Assembly: GCA_910578185.1 (NCBI GenBank) | Contig: CAJTPN010000001.1 | Coordinates: forward strand, 258,745 to 322,744 | Direction: 5' to 3' | Length of the DNA: 64,000 nucleotides | Source: an uncultured Acetatifactor sp. | GTDB taxonomy: Bacteria; Bacillota; Clostridia; Lachnospirales; Lachnospiraceae | Notes under the pieces: generated by a model | Seen by the model: the letters and a program-made list of their open reading frames with translations, nothing else | Databases searched by the model: none | Told to the model about the DNA's origin: nothing | Shown here: piece by piece, positions 44,898-54,301 of the stretch | How the letters are laid out: the number at the start of each line of letters is the position of its first letter | Position numbering within the stretch: the first letter of the stretch is position 1 | Made by a program: the position numbers and the translations under genes

Positions 44898-46310
44898 ATG
44901 AATGATAGAGAATATTTGATAAAACAGATAAAAAAATGCAGAAAAAAGATGAATCTTGCAAAACTGATGGATTGTGGAATCAGGTTTTCGGCGGTGGGGG
45001 GCATCCTTGGAATTATATGTGAGCTGATTTCCCTGTTTTGGCAGTTTTATTATGCCCATTTGGCGGCGGTGCTGTGTTTTGGGGCCGGATGCCTGGCTGG
45101 GGCCGGATATGCCATATGGAAACGGGCAAGTATGGAGCAGGCGGCAAGGCGCCTGGATTCTTATGGTTTGAAGGAACGTATGGTAACGGCGTACGAGCAG
45201 TTGGACAGAGATAATGAATTTGCCGGGATGCAGAGAGCGGATGCAATATCCTGTTATGAACAGTTGAAAGACCGGATTCGGATTAAGATTTTTCCGGAAA
45301 AGAGACATATTTTTGCACTGCTTTTGTCCTTGGCAGCAGTGGTTTTTATAGGAGCCTTGCCTTCTGCGGTGCGGGAACAGGCCGGACTGCGTCATCGGGT
45401 ACAGGAACAGGCAAAGGAAGACAGGGAGGTGCTGGAGGCACTGGTAGACGCATTGGAAAATGTAGAGGTAGAGTACCTGACACAGGAGCAAAAAACGGTT
45501 CTTCAGGAGTTGACCGAGGCGATGCGCATATCTGGGGAGGAGCTGACGAGAGCGAATTCTTGGGAAAGCCTTTCTTCTGCTTTGTCAAAATTGGATTATA
45601 AGTATGGGCAGGCAGCTGCAAAACTGGAAAGTCTTGCAGGGGCGCTTGCTAATCCGAAAGCGCTTGGAATTGCCAGTGCGGAAGAATTGGCGAAAGCTGC
45701 CGCAAATAGAAACCGGCAGCTGGCAGCTGCCGGTGGAACGCCCGCCGGTTCCGGGGACGGCAGCGGCGCAGACGCTTTGACCGGGGAAGGAAATGAGGTT
45801 GGAAGCGGCAAGGAAAGTGGCAGTGGGAACGGTTCCCAAAGTGGAGAAGGCAATGGAAAGAGTGCCGGAAACGGGGACGGAGATAGCAATGGAGAGGGTG
45901 CCGGAAACGGGAGCGGAGATGGAAATGGAGCGGGTTCCGGGGACGGAGATGGCAATGGAGAGGGTGCCGGAAACGGGAGTGGAGATGGAAATGGAGCAGG
46001 TTCCGGGGACGGAGGTAATAACGGAGCAGGTGCTGGACGGGGAACGGGTAGCGGCAGTTCAATTCATGATTATGTGAGTATTCCCAACGAGATGGCCCAG
46101 GCTCCTGTTCTCACCGGTCATAAAAACGGAGATCAGGATTCTGAGTATTACCGCCAGCAAAACTCTCTTGCGTGGGAGGGGGAACATGTGGATTATAATT
46201 CCGTGATCGGCCAATACACGGATAACGCATATGAGGGAATTGCAAACGGCAGGTATCCCAGCGGGATGGAATCGGTTATTCGGGATTATTTTGAAAGCTT
46301 GAGCCGTTAG
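44898..46310 (+). CDS. DUF4175-like membrane protein with Gly/Asn-rich repeat tail
   Basis: A 470-residue protein. Two hydrophobic segments near residues 28-52 and 55-75, then a coiled segment and another hydrophobic stretch at about 136-155, give a membrane-anchored N-terminal half. A helical, Glu-rich region (170-270) follows. Residues about 290-405 are almost only Gly, Asn, Ser, Asp, Ala and Glu, from a 66-base tandem repeat. The C-terminal 65 residues are ordered again. The layout resembles DUF4175-type proteins in MoxR operons, but that is a weak match. GAGAGACAG lies before the ATG. Third partner of the ABC/MoxR operon. Confidence 0.6.
   Translation: MNDREYLIKQIKKCRKKMNLAKLMDCGIRFSAVGGILGIICELISLFWQFYYAHLAAVLCFGAGCLAGAGYAIWKRASMEQAARRLDSYGLKERMVTAYEQLDRDNEFAGMQRADAISCYEQLKDRIRIKIFPEKRHIFALLLSLAAVVFIGALPSAVREQAGLRHRVQEQAKEDREVLEALVDALENVEVEYLTQEQKTVLQELTEAMRISGEELTRANSWESLSSALSKLDYKYGQAAAKLESLAGALANPKALGIASAEELAKAAANRNRQLAAAGGTPAGSGDGSGADALTGEGNEVGSGKESGSGNGSQSGEGNGKSAGNGDGDSNGEGAGNGSGDGNGAGSGDGDGNGEGAGNGSGDGNGAGSGDGGNNGAGAGRGTGSGSSIHDYVSIPNEMAQAPVLTGHKNGDQDSEYYRQQNSLAWEGEHVDYNSVIGQYTDNAYEGIANGRYPSGMESVIRDYFESLSR
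45855..46022 (+). repeat. in-frame 66-base tandem repeat
   Basis: Two full units (45891-45956 and 45957-46022) and one partial unit before them (45855-45890). Each unit encodes about 22 residues of the type GEGAGNGSGDGNGAGSGDGD. The repeat is a multiple of three, so copy-number changes keep the frame. Confidence 0.8.
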
Positions 46311-46358
46311 CACAATATAGATTGGAGCGTGCGCTGAAGCGCATATGGTGGTAGGAAT

Positions 46359-47315
46359 ATGGAAGAAATCAAAGTTTATCAACAAAAAATCCTGGAATGC
46401 GAACGGGAAATTCAAAAGGGGATTATCGGACAAAAGGAAATCATCCGTCAGGTCATGCTGGCGCTGCTTTCAGGAGGAAATGTGCTTCTGGAAGGGATGC
46501 CGGGGCTTGGCAAGACCATGCTTGTGCGTGTCATAGGGCAGGTGTTCAGACTTTCTTTCAAGAGGATTCAGTTTACTCCGGATTTGATGCCCAGTGATGT
46601 GACGGGAACCAATATTATGGTGCGCGAAGAGGGCAGAAGCAGCTTCCGGTTTGAACAGGGGCCGATCTTTGCTAATTTGGTGCTGGCGGATGAAATCAAT
46701 CGGGCTACGCCCAAGACGCAGTCCGCGTTGCTGGAGGCCATGCAGGAACATACGGTGACGGTGGGAAATGAAAGCTATAGTCTGGAAGAACCGTTTTTGG
46801 TGTTGGCCACACAGAACCCAATCGAACAGGAAGGAACATATCCTTTGCCGGAAGCGCAGTTGGATCGATTTTTGTTTAAAATATTGGTGAGGTTTCCGGG
46901 AAAGGAAGAATTGCGGGGAATTGTGGGGCTTACCGAGGGTCAAAAGCAGCCGGAAATCCAAAGCTGCATGAATGGAGAGGAATTGATGGAGGTGCGCAGA
47001 CTCATATCCGGGATTCCCATTGCGGAGGCTGTAATGGATTATATTTTGGACCTTGTCATGGCGACACATGAAGAGAATCCTTATGTTCGGGAAGGGGCCA
47101 GCCCAAGGGCGGCCCAAGCGCTGATTCGGGCTTCCCGTGCCCGTGCTTTTGTAGAAGGGAGGCTGAATGTATCCTTTGAAGACGTGCGGAGCGTGGCATA
47201 TCCGGTTTTGCGTCATCGTTTGTTGCTTGGATTTGACGCAATTTCGGAAGGTGTGACGGAAGATGTCATTATTCGTCAGATAATTGAGGCCAAGGAAAAG
47301 GGATTATATGCTTGA
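46359..47315 (+). CDS. MoxR-family AAA+ ATPase
   Basis: A 318-residue AAA+ ATPase of the MoxR group, chaperone-like proteins that act on partners with VWA domains. Walker A is GMPGLGKTM (about residues 48-56), Walker B is LVLADEINRA followed by 'TPKTQSALLEAMQE', and sensor 1 is 'VLATQNPIEQEGTYPLPEAQ'. The lid domain ends with 'SPRAAQALIRASRARAF'. The next two genes encode a DUF58 and a VWA protein, the classical MoxR partners. AGGAATATGG precedes the ATG and spacing to the previous gene is 48 bases. Confidence 0.92.
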   Translation: MEEIKVYQQKILECEREIQKGIIGQKEIIRQVMLALLSGGNVLLEGMPGLGKTMLVRVIGQVFRLSFKRIQFTPDLMPSDVTGTNIMVREEGRSSFRFEQGPIFANLVLADEINRATPKTQSALLEAMQEHTVTVGNESYSLEEPFLVLATQNPIEQEGTYPLPEAQLDRFLFKILVRFPGKEELRGIVGLTEGQKQPEIQSCMNGEELMEVRRLISGIPIAEAVMDYILDLVMATHEENPYVREGASPRAAQALIRASRARAFVEGRLNVSFEDVRSVAYPVLRHRLLLGFDAISEGVTEDVIIRQIIEAKEKGLYA

Positions 47316-48177
47316 CGGAAAATTTTATGAAGCGCTTGCGCGGCTGCAGCTTGGAATGTCCCATAAGAGCAGCAGAAGTATGTCTGGGAACCGCAAGTCG
47401 GTGCAGAAGGGAATTTCGGCGGAATTCTCGGACTTCCGGGAATATATGCCAGGAGATGATCTGCGTCGTATGGATTGGAATGTATATGCGCGGCTGGATA
47501 AACTGTACATTCGGGAATACATGGAGGAAAAGGAAGCGGTGGTCTCTATACTTGTGGATACCAGTGCCTCCATGGATTACGGCGTTTCCGGCAAGGGGGA
47601 GCTGGCAAGGGATCTGGCAGCGGCGACAAGTTTTTTGGCATTAAATCAAATGGACAGAGTTGTGCTTTATGACATGAAAGACATGAGCAGGGGGCTTTCG
47701 GTGGGCGGCGGAAGGAAGGCCTTTGCAAAGGTGAGCCTTTGGCTGGGGAATCTGGAATTTTCCGGTCAGGTTGATATGCTTTCCGCAGTGCGGAAGATTC
47801 GTTATCAGGGACCGGGAGTAACCGTGCTGATCAGTGATTTTCTACATCCGGACGTGCTGTCGAATGGCTATGAAAAAGTAATGCAGTATTTGCATTATCG
47901 TAAGCAGCGTCCCATTGTACTGCATACCATGGCGGCGGAGGAACTTCGGATTACGTTGGAGGGGATATTAAACCTGATAGATATGGAGACGGCTTCCCGC
48001 GTCCGGCTGACAATGGATGCAAAGGCAATTGATTATTATGAACAGGAGCTGAATCGTCTGATTGATCATATGAGAAAGGGATGTTTGGAAAGCAAAGGAG
48101 TCTATGTGCTCTGTGATGCGGGTAAAGAAAGAAAACAGCTTATGTTTGAGGACTTAAGGGAGATATATGATATTTGA
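47308..48177 (+). CDS. DUF58 family protein
   Basis: A 289-residue soluble protein counted from ATG 47308. It overlaps the MoxR stop by eight bases. The DUF58 core reads 'SAEFSDFREYMPGDDLRRMD' (about 34-53), followed by 'NVYARLDKLYIREY'. The C-terminal part has a VWA-like fold with a metal-site-like 'DTSASMDYG' (DxSxS) at about 82-90. DUF58 proteins are cotranscribed with MoxR and may be its substrate or adaptor. The start could also be TTG 47284, giving eight more residues. Tightly coupled to the next gene (11-base overlap). Confidence 0.88.
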   Translation: MLDGKFYEALARLQLGMSHKSSRSMSGNRKSVQKGISAEFSDFREYMPGDDLRRMDWNVYARLDKLYIREYMEEKEAVVSILVDTSASMDYGVSGKGELARDLAAATSFLALNQMDRVVLYDMKDMSRGLSVGGGRKAFAKVSLWLGNLEFSGQVDMLSAVRKIRYQGPGVTVLISDFLHPDVLSNGYEKVMQYLHYRKQRPIVLHTMAAEELRITLEGILNLIDMETASRVRLTMDAKAIDYYEQELNRLIDHMRKGCLESKGVYVLCDAGKERKQLMFEDLREIYDI

Positions 48178-51100
48178 GAGTTTTTGGCCCCTGGCATTGT
48201 TATGTGCAGTGCCGGTGGTAATAATCTTATATTTGTTAAAGCCAAAGGGAAAGGATTACAGGATATCTTCCACCTTGCTGTGGAATACCATACTTCGGAA
48301 CCAACAGTCCAGGACGTTTCTGGAGAAATTTATTCATAATATTCTGATGTATCTTCAGATATTGATTATAGTGCTGCTTGTCTTGGCTCTGATGTCCCCG
48401 TATCTGCAGGGGCAGGGACAGGGCGGAGGACATGTGATTCTGGTGCTGGACATCAGCGGCAGCATGCAGCATGATGCCGGAAACGGAAGAACACGGATGC
48501 AGGAAGCGGTGGACAGGGCAAAAAGTATCATAGCATCTTCACAGGAAACGGCATTTTCCATTGTGACAAACGATTTACAGGGAACCGATTTGCTTGCTGC
48601 CAGGGTAAAAGACAGGGAGAGCCTTTATGAGGTACTGGATCGGATACACTGTCATGACGGCCAGGGAGATCTGCGCTCTGCGGAGAATGTGGTGGAAACA
48701 CTTCGCAATAGCGTGGGAGAGTCAGGAGATCCGGCAGGGGAAGTTGTGGTGTTGACGGACGGCAATGGTGCCGGGAATGCCGTGGGCTTCTCGGAATATT
48801 TTGCTGCCCGTGTGTTTGTCATGGGCGATGCGGTGAACAATGTGGCAAATAATTTTTTGTCATATGCGGTTATAGATGCAGGGAGTGAGAACGAGGCTGA
48901 CAATGCAGCAGCAGACAGGTATGGATTGGCGGATGGAGAAACAGCGGGTAGGCTCGGCCAAAGTCGGATGATACGATGTGCATCAAGCCTGACCAACTAC
49001 GGTGATGTGGACGCTGCCATGGAGATTGGTCTGTATGAGGGAGACAAGCTTCTGGAATTGAAACAGATTACGCTTGGACCCGGCGAGAATAGATTGTGTT
49101 TTTTTGAGGACTTTGTCTGGCAGGGGAATCCGCTTTACAGCGAAATCAGTGCGGTGAGATTTGCCGGAAGCGACAGGGGCGATTCGCTGGCAGCGGATAA
49201 TGTGGCTTATGTGGTTCCCGAGGAGACCAGGGAGTTGGATGCCGTTTATGTGGGGAATGGCAATACCTATATTGAGAAGGCTTATCAGGCTGCCGTGGGG
49301 AAAAGTCTGACAAAGGTAAAAAATGAGAACACAATGGATATCCGTGAGGGAGAAAATACGGTATTTATCTATGATGCGGGAGAAGAGCACCGTCTGGCAG
49401 GACTGGTAAACGGGATGCTGTTTGGGGACGATGAAATGTCTGCGGGCGCTGTGGAGAAGGTGTTGCTCACGGCATCGGAGTGTGATTTGACTGCCGGATT
49501 GTCTGCATTTTCCGTGGGCGTAAATAAGACAAAGGTGTATGAAGTCCCGGACTGGGGGATCGGATTTTTATGGGCTGGGGAACAGTGTGCCGGCTATTAC
49601 GGGGAACATGACGGCGTGAAGAGGGTGGTGGTGGGTTTTGACATTCGAGAGTCTGACTTTCCGCTAAAGGGAGAGTTTCCTGTGTTCATATCCAACGCGA
49701 TTCATTTCCTGGGAGATACTTCTCTTCTGGCAAAGCATGTCTATGGGGCAGGTGAGCCAGTGGTATTTCATCCCCAGGCGGATTTTGATGTGAGTGGGCT
49801 GACTGCGGAGACACAAAAGGCTGGTTTGTATGAGGTGCGGGCGGATGACATAACGGAGTGGTATGTGGTGCGTTTTGCCACAGAAAGCCAATCTGACGGA
49901 CGGGTTGTGGCAGCGGGTACGGGCGATGAAATTACTTATGGCACAACTTCTGTGAAAAGGTATCTTCGAAACGGGTTATTGATACTGATACTGCTGTTGA
50001 TGGCGGCGGAATGGATCTTGTATGTGCGCCAGATGCGCTATCGGGGAAGGTTTTATTTTGCGGTGCGCATGACGGGAGTGGTTTTACTGATTCTTGCGCT
50101 GGTTGGTGTGGCGGTCAGCAGACGAAACGGTATGAATACGACGATTTTTTTAGTGGATCTGTCCCACAGCAATGAACAAAATCTTTCGGAAATGGAGGAA
50201 TATCTGGATAAGGCCATCCGTGAAATGCCCGGAAAGAATCAATATGGTATCGTTACTTTTGGAAAAAATTCCATGGTGGAGCAGTTTTTGACTGATGAGA
50301 ATCATTTCACACAGATTATGTCTCTGCCTGACAAGGAGGCAACAAATTTTGAAGACGCATTGTCAAGGGCCCTGGCCATGATGCCTTCGGATGGAGCCGG
50401 ACGTGTGGTGATTCTGACGGACGGCAGAGAGACAAAGGGAGATTTTACAAGTATGGCTTCCGCTTTGGCATCCGGCAAGGTGGAGCTTTTGGCGTGTGTC
50501 TATGAGACGGAGCAGAAACAGGATGCCTATGTGGAAAAGGTGGAACTGCCAGGATATTTGTATCAGGGGGACGCTTATTCCATGACGGTAACAGTGGAGA
50601 GCAATTATGAGACGGACGCACAGATTCAAATATGGTTTGGATCCAGGCAGGCGGAATGCTATGAAGTTCATCTTGGCCGAGGAAGAAATCAATTTCGGTT
50701 TCGACAGACGGTGACAGAGGAAACTATGGAAAGCTTTCAGGTTAAAGTGGTTGCAGAAGGGGATGCCTGCGAAGAAAATAACAGTTATTATGCTTATTCC
50801 ATGGTGCAGTCTCCGCCCAAAATACTTGTGGTGTCCGGCATGGGAGAGGAAAACGGACATTTTGAGGAGTTGCTGCGAAACGCAAACTGCAATTATAATG
50901 CGGTATCTGCCATCAACGCGCCCACCTCGCTGAAGGGGTTGCTTGAATATAGAAGTATCGTGCTAAATAATGTGTTTCTAACGGATTTGCCGGAGGGATT
51001 TCTTGAAAACGTAGAAAATTATATAAAAAGTTATGGTGGGGGGCTTGTCTGCTGCGGAGGAGATGACAGCTTTGCATTGGGAGGATATCGGTACAGTGTG

Positions 51101-52729
51101 CTTGAGACTTTGCTTCCGGTGGAGATGGAACTGCGGGGAGTGAATGAAATACCAGCGATGGCCATGATTATGGTAATTGATCACTCCGGCAGCATGAGTA
51201 CGGATATGGGAAGCAACGTCACAAGCTTGGATTTGGCAATCACTGCGGCCAAAGTAGCCGTGGACGGATTGAGAGAAACGGATTATGTGGGAGTACTTAC
51301 CTTTGATAATGAATTCAGCTGGGTGGTGGAACCGGTTGTGGCTTCCGACAGAGAGGGGATCAAGGCTCAGATCGAAACGATTGTCGATGGAGGAGGTACT
51401 ACAATTCAACCTGCGCTGTGGGAAGCGCTGGATAAAGTTTTGAACTGTGACGTGAATATCAGACATGTGATTCTGCTAACGGACGGGCAGGGAGAGAGCA
51501 GTGATTATGGAAAGCTTATGAAAGATTTTCAAAATGCGGATGTCACGCTGTCCACGGTGGCTGTTGGAGACGGTTCGGATACAAGGCTTCTGGAACGGCT
51601 GGCGGGAAGCTGTGGGGGACGATATTATTATTCGGATATGGCTTTGGATATTCCAAAGATTTTTGCCCAGGAGGTATTCTTGAGAGGGGATACTTATCTG
51701 CAAAACGGAGAGTTTGTTCTGGCAGTCAACGGCAGCCATGAGATTACCAGGGGATTATTTGAGAACGGTTGGCCGATGATTTACGGATATGTTGCCGCCA
51801 CGCCGAAAAATGCTGCCAATGTGTTGATAGCTTCCCAAAAGGATGATCCGGTACTTGCGGTTATGCAGTATGGATTAGGGCATACAGTATCCTGGAATAC
51901 GGATGTGACGAATCGGTGGACCGCAGAATTTGCGGGTCAGACGGATTATGTACAGCTTTGGAGGCGTATCGTAGATTTCAGTACCGGCAATGACGCCATC
52001 GGCGAGGATCTGGTGGAGGTGAAGACATCGGAAGGAAATATCGGTGTTGTGTATAACGCTGCAAATTATGAGGAGCGCACGGAGGTGGAAGCGGTTTATA
52101 CGGATCCGGACGGCGTCTCCCGGACGAAACCGTTACATGCCACGGCGCCGGGGCGGTATGAGGCAAAGCTGGATACGGACATGACCGGGCTTTATCATTT
52201 GAATGTGCGCAGAATGGATGAAGGAATGGTGACCAATGCGGTGAACGCTGCCGCGGCGGTACAATATTCCGAAGAGTACAAATTTGATATCAGTCCGGCT
52301 TCTTTTAAGCGATTTGTGGAGAGATATGGCAGAATATTGGGACCGGAAGAGAATTTCTGGCAGCAGAGAAAGAGCCGTGTAAAAGAGCGGTATGAGCTGG
52401 CAAAATGGCTGATTTTGGCGGCAACAGTTTGGTTTGTGCTGGATATTGCGCTGCGCCGTTTTCATTTTGTTCCCCGGGAAACAAAGCTGTATCATAAGAT
52501 AAAACAATGGCAGGAGAGACGGAAAAGGAGTAGATTTTATACTTCATATCAATTATCCGGGGCTGAAACAAAGAAGGCAAATAGGAACCAAGTGCCGGAA
52601 AAAACGGATTCTTCTGTAAAGGCGCCCGGGATTGAAGCCGCTAAAAAGAAAAAACGGATGAAAGAGCAGATATCAGAGGAATTGGATACTTCGGCATTGC
52701 TCAGGAAAAAAGATCAGAGAAACCGATAA
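48167..52729 (+). CDS. giant membrane protein with three VWA domains
   Basis: A 1520-residue protein, last in the operon. The N-terminus ('SFWPLALLCAVPVVIILYLL' and a second helix near 60-77) is the BatA/aerotolerance-type anchor. VWA domain 1 follows, with the metal-binding DISGS near residue 94. Two helices lie at about 605-650. VWA domain 2 comes next, with DLSHS near 664. A glutamine-amidotransferase-like region (about 880-990, with 'KSYGGGLVCCGGDDSFALGG') precedes VWA domain 3 (DHSGS near 1005). A final helix near 1417 and a basic cytoplasmic tail end it. BatA proteins normally have one VWA domain. It probably scaffolds an envelope complex serviced by MoxR; inferred. Confidence 0.85.
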   Translation: MIFESFWPLALLCAVPVVIILYLLKPKGKDYRISSTLLWNTILRNQQSRTFLEKFIHNILMYLQILIIVLLVLALMSPYLQGQGQGGGHVILVLDISGSMQHDAGNGRTRMQEAVDRAKSIIASSQETAFSIVTNDLQGTDLLAARVKDRESLYEVLDRIHCHDGQGDLRSAENVVETLRNSVGESGDPAGEVVVLTDGNGAGNAVGFSEYFAARVFVMGDAVNNVANNFLSYAVIDAGSENEADNAAADRYGLADGETAGRLGQSRMIRCASSLTNYGDVDAAMEIGLYEGDKLLELKQITLGPGENRLCFFEDFVWQGNPLYSEISAVRFAGSDRGDSLAADNVAYVVPEETRELDAVYVGNGNTYIEKAYQAAVGKSLTKVKNENTMDIREGENTVFIYDAGEEHRLAGLVNGMLFGDDEMSAGAVEKVLLTASECDLTAGLSAFSVGVNKTKVYEVPDWGIGFLWAGEQCAGYYGEHDGVKRVVVGFDIRESDFPLKGEFPVFISNAIHFLGDTSLLAKHVYGAGEPVVFHPQADFDVSGLTAETQKAGLYEVRADDITEWYVVRFATESQSDGRVVAAGTGDEITYGTTSVKRYLRNGLLILILLLMAAEWILYVRQMRYRGRFYFAVRMTGVVLLILALVGVAVSRRNGMNTTIFLVDLSHSNEQNLSEMEEYLDKAIREMPGKNQYGIVTFGKNSMVEQFLTDENHFTQIMSLPDKEATNFEDALSRALAMMPSDGAGRVVILTDGRETKGDFTSMASALASGKVELLACVYETEQKQDAYVEKVELPGYLYQGDAYSMTVTVESNYETDAQIQIWFGSRQAECYEVHLGRGRNQFRFRQTVTEETMESFQVKVVAEGDACEENNSYYAYSMVQSPPKILVVSGMGEENGHFEELLRNANCNYNAVSAINAPTSLKGLLEYRSIVLNNVFLTDLPEGFLENVENYIKSYGGGLVCCGGDDSFALGGYRYSVLETLLPVEMELRGVNEIPAMAMIMVIDHSGSMSTDMGSNVTSLDLAITAAKVAVDGLRETDYVGVLTFDNEFSWVVEPVVASDREGIKAQIETIVDGGGTTIQPALWEALDKVLNCDVNIRHVILLTDGQGESSDYGKLMKDFQNADVTLSTVAVGDGSDTRLLERLAGSCGGRYYYSDMALDIPKIFAQEVFLRGDTYLQNGEFVLAVNGSHEITRGLFENGWPMIYGYVAATPKNAANVLIASQKDDPVLAVMQYGLGHTVSWNTDVTNRWTAEFAGQTDYVQLWRRIVDFSTGNDAIGEDLVEVKTSEGNIGVVYNAANYEERTEVEAVYTDPDGVSRTKPLHATAPGRYEAKLDTDMTGLYHLNVRRMDEGMVTNAVNAAAAVQYSEEYKFDISPASFKRFVERYGRILGPEENFWQQRKSRVKERYELAKWLILAATVWFVLDIALRRFHFVPRETKLYHKIKQWQERRKRSRFYTSYQLSGAETKKANRNQVPEKTDSSVKAPGIEAAKKKKRMKEQISEELDTSALLRKKDQRNR

Positions 52730-52766
52730 AGGTTTGTTTTCCAGCAGACAGATGTGTTCTACACAG

Positions 52767-52811
52767 AAAATCCCCCAGCAGACAGATTGGGATCTGCCGC
52801 AGGGGGATTTT
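52767..52811. terminator. strong bidirectional terminator
   Basis: AAAATCCCCC (52767-52776) pairs with GGGGGATTTT (52802-52811). An inner AGCAGA/TCTGC pairing extends the stem. It lies between convergent genes and gives T-runs on both strands, so it should end both transcripts. Confidence 0.85.
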
Positions 52812-52823
52812 GTCGTACTTAAT

Positions 52824-53969
52824 TTAAATCCCATTGGCTTTGCAAATTTTGGAAAGCCATTCGTCCACTTCTTCTTTTGACAGTTTACGGATCAGCTTGA
52901 CACAGGGCCGCAGGCCGCTGTGTGTGGAAGAAACAAATGCGTTTCCCCAGCTTTTTTGAATGGAAGGTTCTTTTAAAAGGATAACGAATCTGCCGTCCAG
53001 TTTTGGAACTTCATACAAATTACCTTCTCCCCATACAGAACTCATTTCGTCGTAACTGCCGTCTGCTCTGAGGGCGGGATAGGTATAATAACCAAAGCAT
53101 CCGCTATCATATACCTGTTCCGGCCATTCGTCCTCATCCACCGGTTCGTGCAAAGCGATTCTTTCTATGATCTCACGGTATTGAAAGGATCGTGCGCCCA
53201 GAGGCTCCAACAGATGCTCGTGATACAGCGTAAATTGCAGCAGGGTAAAAAACAGGTTGTTGGAATCGATTTCTTTCAGGGATACTTCAACGCCGTTCCC
53301 GGTGGAAGGGGAGATCAGCAATACGTTTTCCTGTTCAACCATATTTAAAATATAAGGAACAAAACCGATGGTGTCTCGATAGCTGCCCCAATACATACAG
53401 CGCTCCGCAATGTTGTCTCCGCGCCGCAGTAAGTCGCGAGGCAATCTGTTGTCGGAGATGCGGGACATCAATCCAAGTGAAAGCATGGAGACGCCCATCC
53501 AGGCTTTGACGGGATCGGGTGACTGGGCCAGCAATGATTCCGGAGAATATTGAAAGAAACGTTCCATCAGCGCTTGGTTCTCTTCCAGTTCCGATGGGGT
53601 GATTCCCAGATGGGTGCAGACAAGAGACATGTACTGTTCACACAATGTCAATATCCGCTGGAAAAAAGCACAGAGGGCGCGATCGGCATTTTCAGAAACG
53701 ATCCCGCTTTCACCGTACAATCCGATCAGATACCCTGTCAGGCATCCTCTGTAAATATCCATATCATCGATGGCGGAGAAGGTATCCGCGATTTGATCAA
53801 GATATTCGTTGTGTTCCGCGCCCATTGCGATCAGATTTTTTACAAAAGGACTTTGAAAAAATATTTTTGCCTCGTCCAATTCTCCCGGCAGCAGATTCTT
53901 GTCCTTTGCAAAAGCAAGAAATTCCTGACGGCAGTTGGAAAACTGCCTTTGTAAGTCTTGTTCCGGCAT
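52824..53969 (-). CDS. unrecognised soluble protein (381 residues)
   Basis: A 381-residue cytoplasmic protein, started at MPEQDLQRQF, which has AAAGGAGG 8 bases upstream; the open frame reaches 54080 without support. The first 200 residues look all-helical, the rest mixed, with many acidic and aromatic residues. The C-terminal part contains 'GNLYEVPKLDGRFVILL' and 'GLRPCVKLIRKLSKEEVDEW'. I do not recognise the family. It has its own consensus promoter at 54052-54080 and is divergent from the one-TM/response-regulator genes. Confidence 0.7.
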   Translation of the reverse strand: MPEQDLQRQFSNCRQEFLAFAKDKNLLPGELDEAKIFFQSPFVKNLIAMGAEHNEYLDQIADTFSAIDDMDIYRGCLTGYLIGLYGESGIVSENADRALCAFFQRILTLCEQYMSLVCTHLGITPSELEENQALMERFFQYSPESLLAQSPDPVKAWMGVSMLSLGLMSRISDNRLPRDLLRRGDNIAERCMYWGSYRDTIGFVPYILNMVEQENVLLISPSTGNGVEVSLKEIDSNNLFFTLLQFTLYHEHLLEPLGARSFQYREIIERIALHEPVDEDEWPEQVYDSGCFGYYTYPALRADGSYDEMSSVWGEGNLYEVPKLDGRFVILLKEPSIQKSWGNAFVSSTHSGLRPCVKLIRKLSKEEVDEWLSKICKANGI

Positions 53970-54051
53970 TTGACGACCTCCTTTTTTGACCAGAATAAAA
54001 ACAGTTTTTATTGTTTCATATGGTGTTGGGAGAGTGTTCCCAATATGTTTT

Positions 54052-54080
54052 ATTGTATCATGTATAAAAAAAATGTACAA
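54052..54080 (-). promoter_or_regulatory. sigma-A promoter of the 381-residue gene
   Basis: On the - strand TTGTAC (54080-54075) and TACAAT (54057-54052) are 17 bases apart. Confidence 0.6.
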
Positions 54081-54121
54081 CTGTTCTTTGCTGTGGCAGC
54101 TTCAAACTTCAGGATTATCGG

Positions 54122-54150
54122 TTGAAATATTACGGTGTAAATGATACAAT
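54122..54150 (+). promoter_or_regulatory. sigma-A promoter of one-TM protein/response regulator
   Basis: TTGAAA (54122-54127) and TACAAT (54145-54150) are 17 bases apart, leading into the operon that starts at 54302. Confidence 0.6.
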
Positions 54151-54301
54151 GATTTCAGTGTAATAAGGAAGCAGTCAGGTTTTTGCCCGGCGAGGTGTAT
54201 GATGTGAAGCGGACCGGATTTTCTCTGATGGTTATTGAGATTTGGGGAGATGGGTGGTGGCCTGTAAGCGCATACGTAAAATGAAACCAGGAGGTTGTCG
54301 A

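Noticed and set aside
45855..46022. possible CRISPR array
   Set aside because: The repeats are directly adjacent, coding and in frame, with no spacers.
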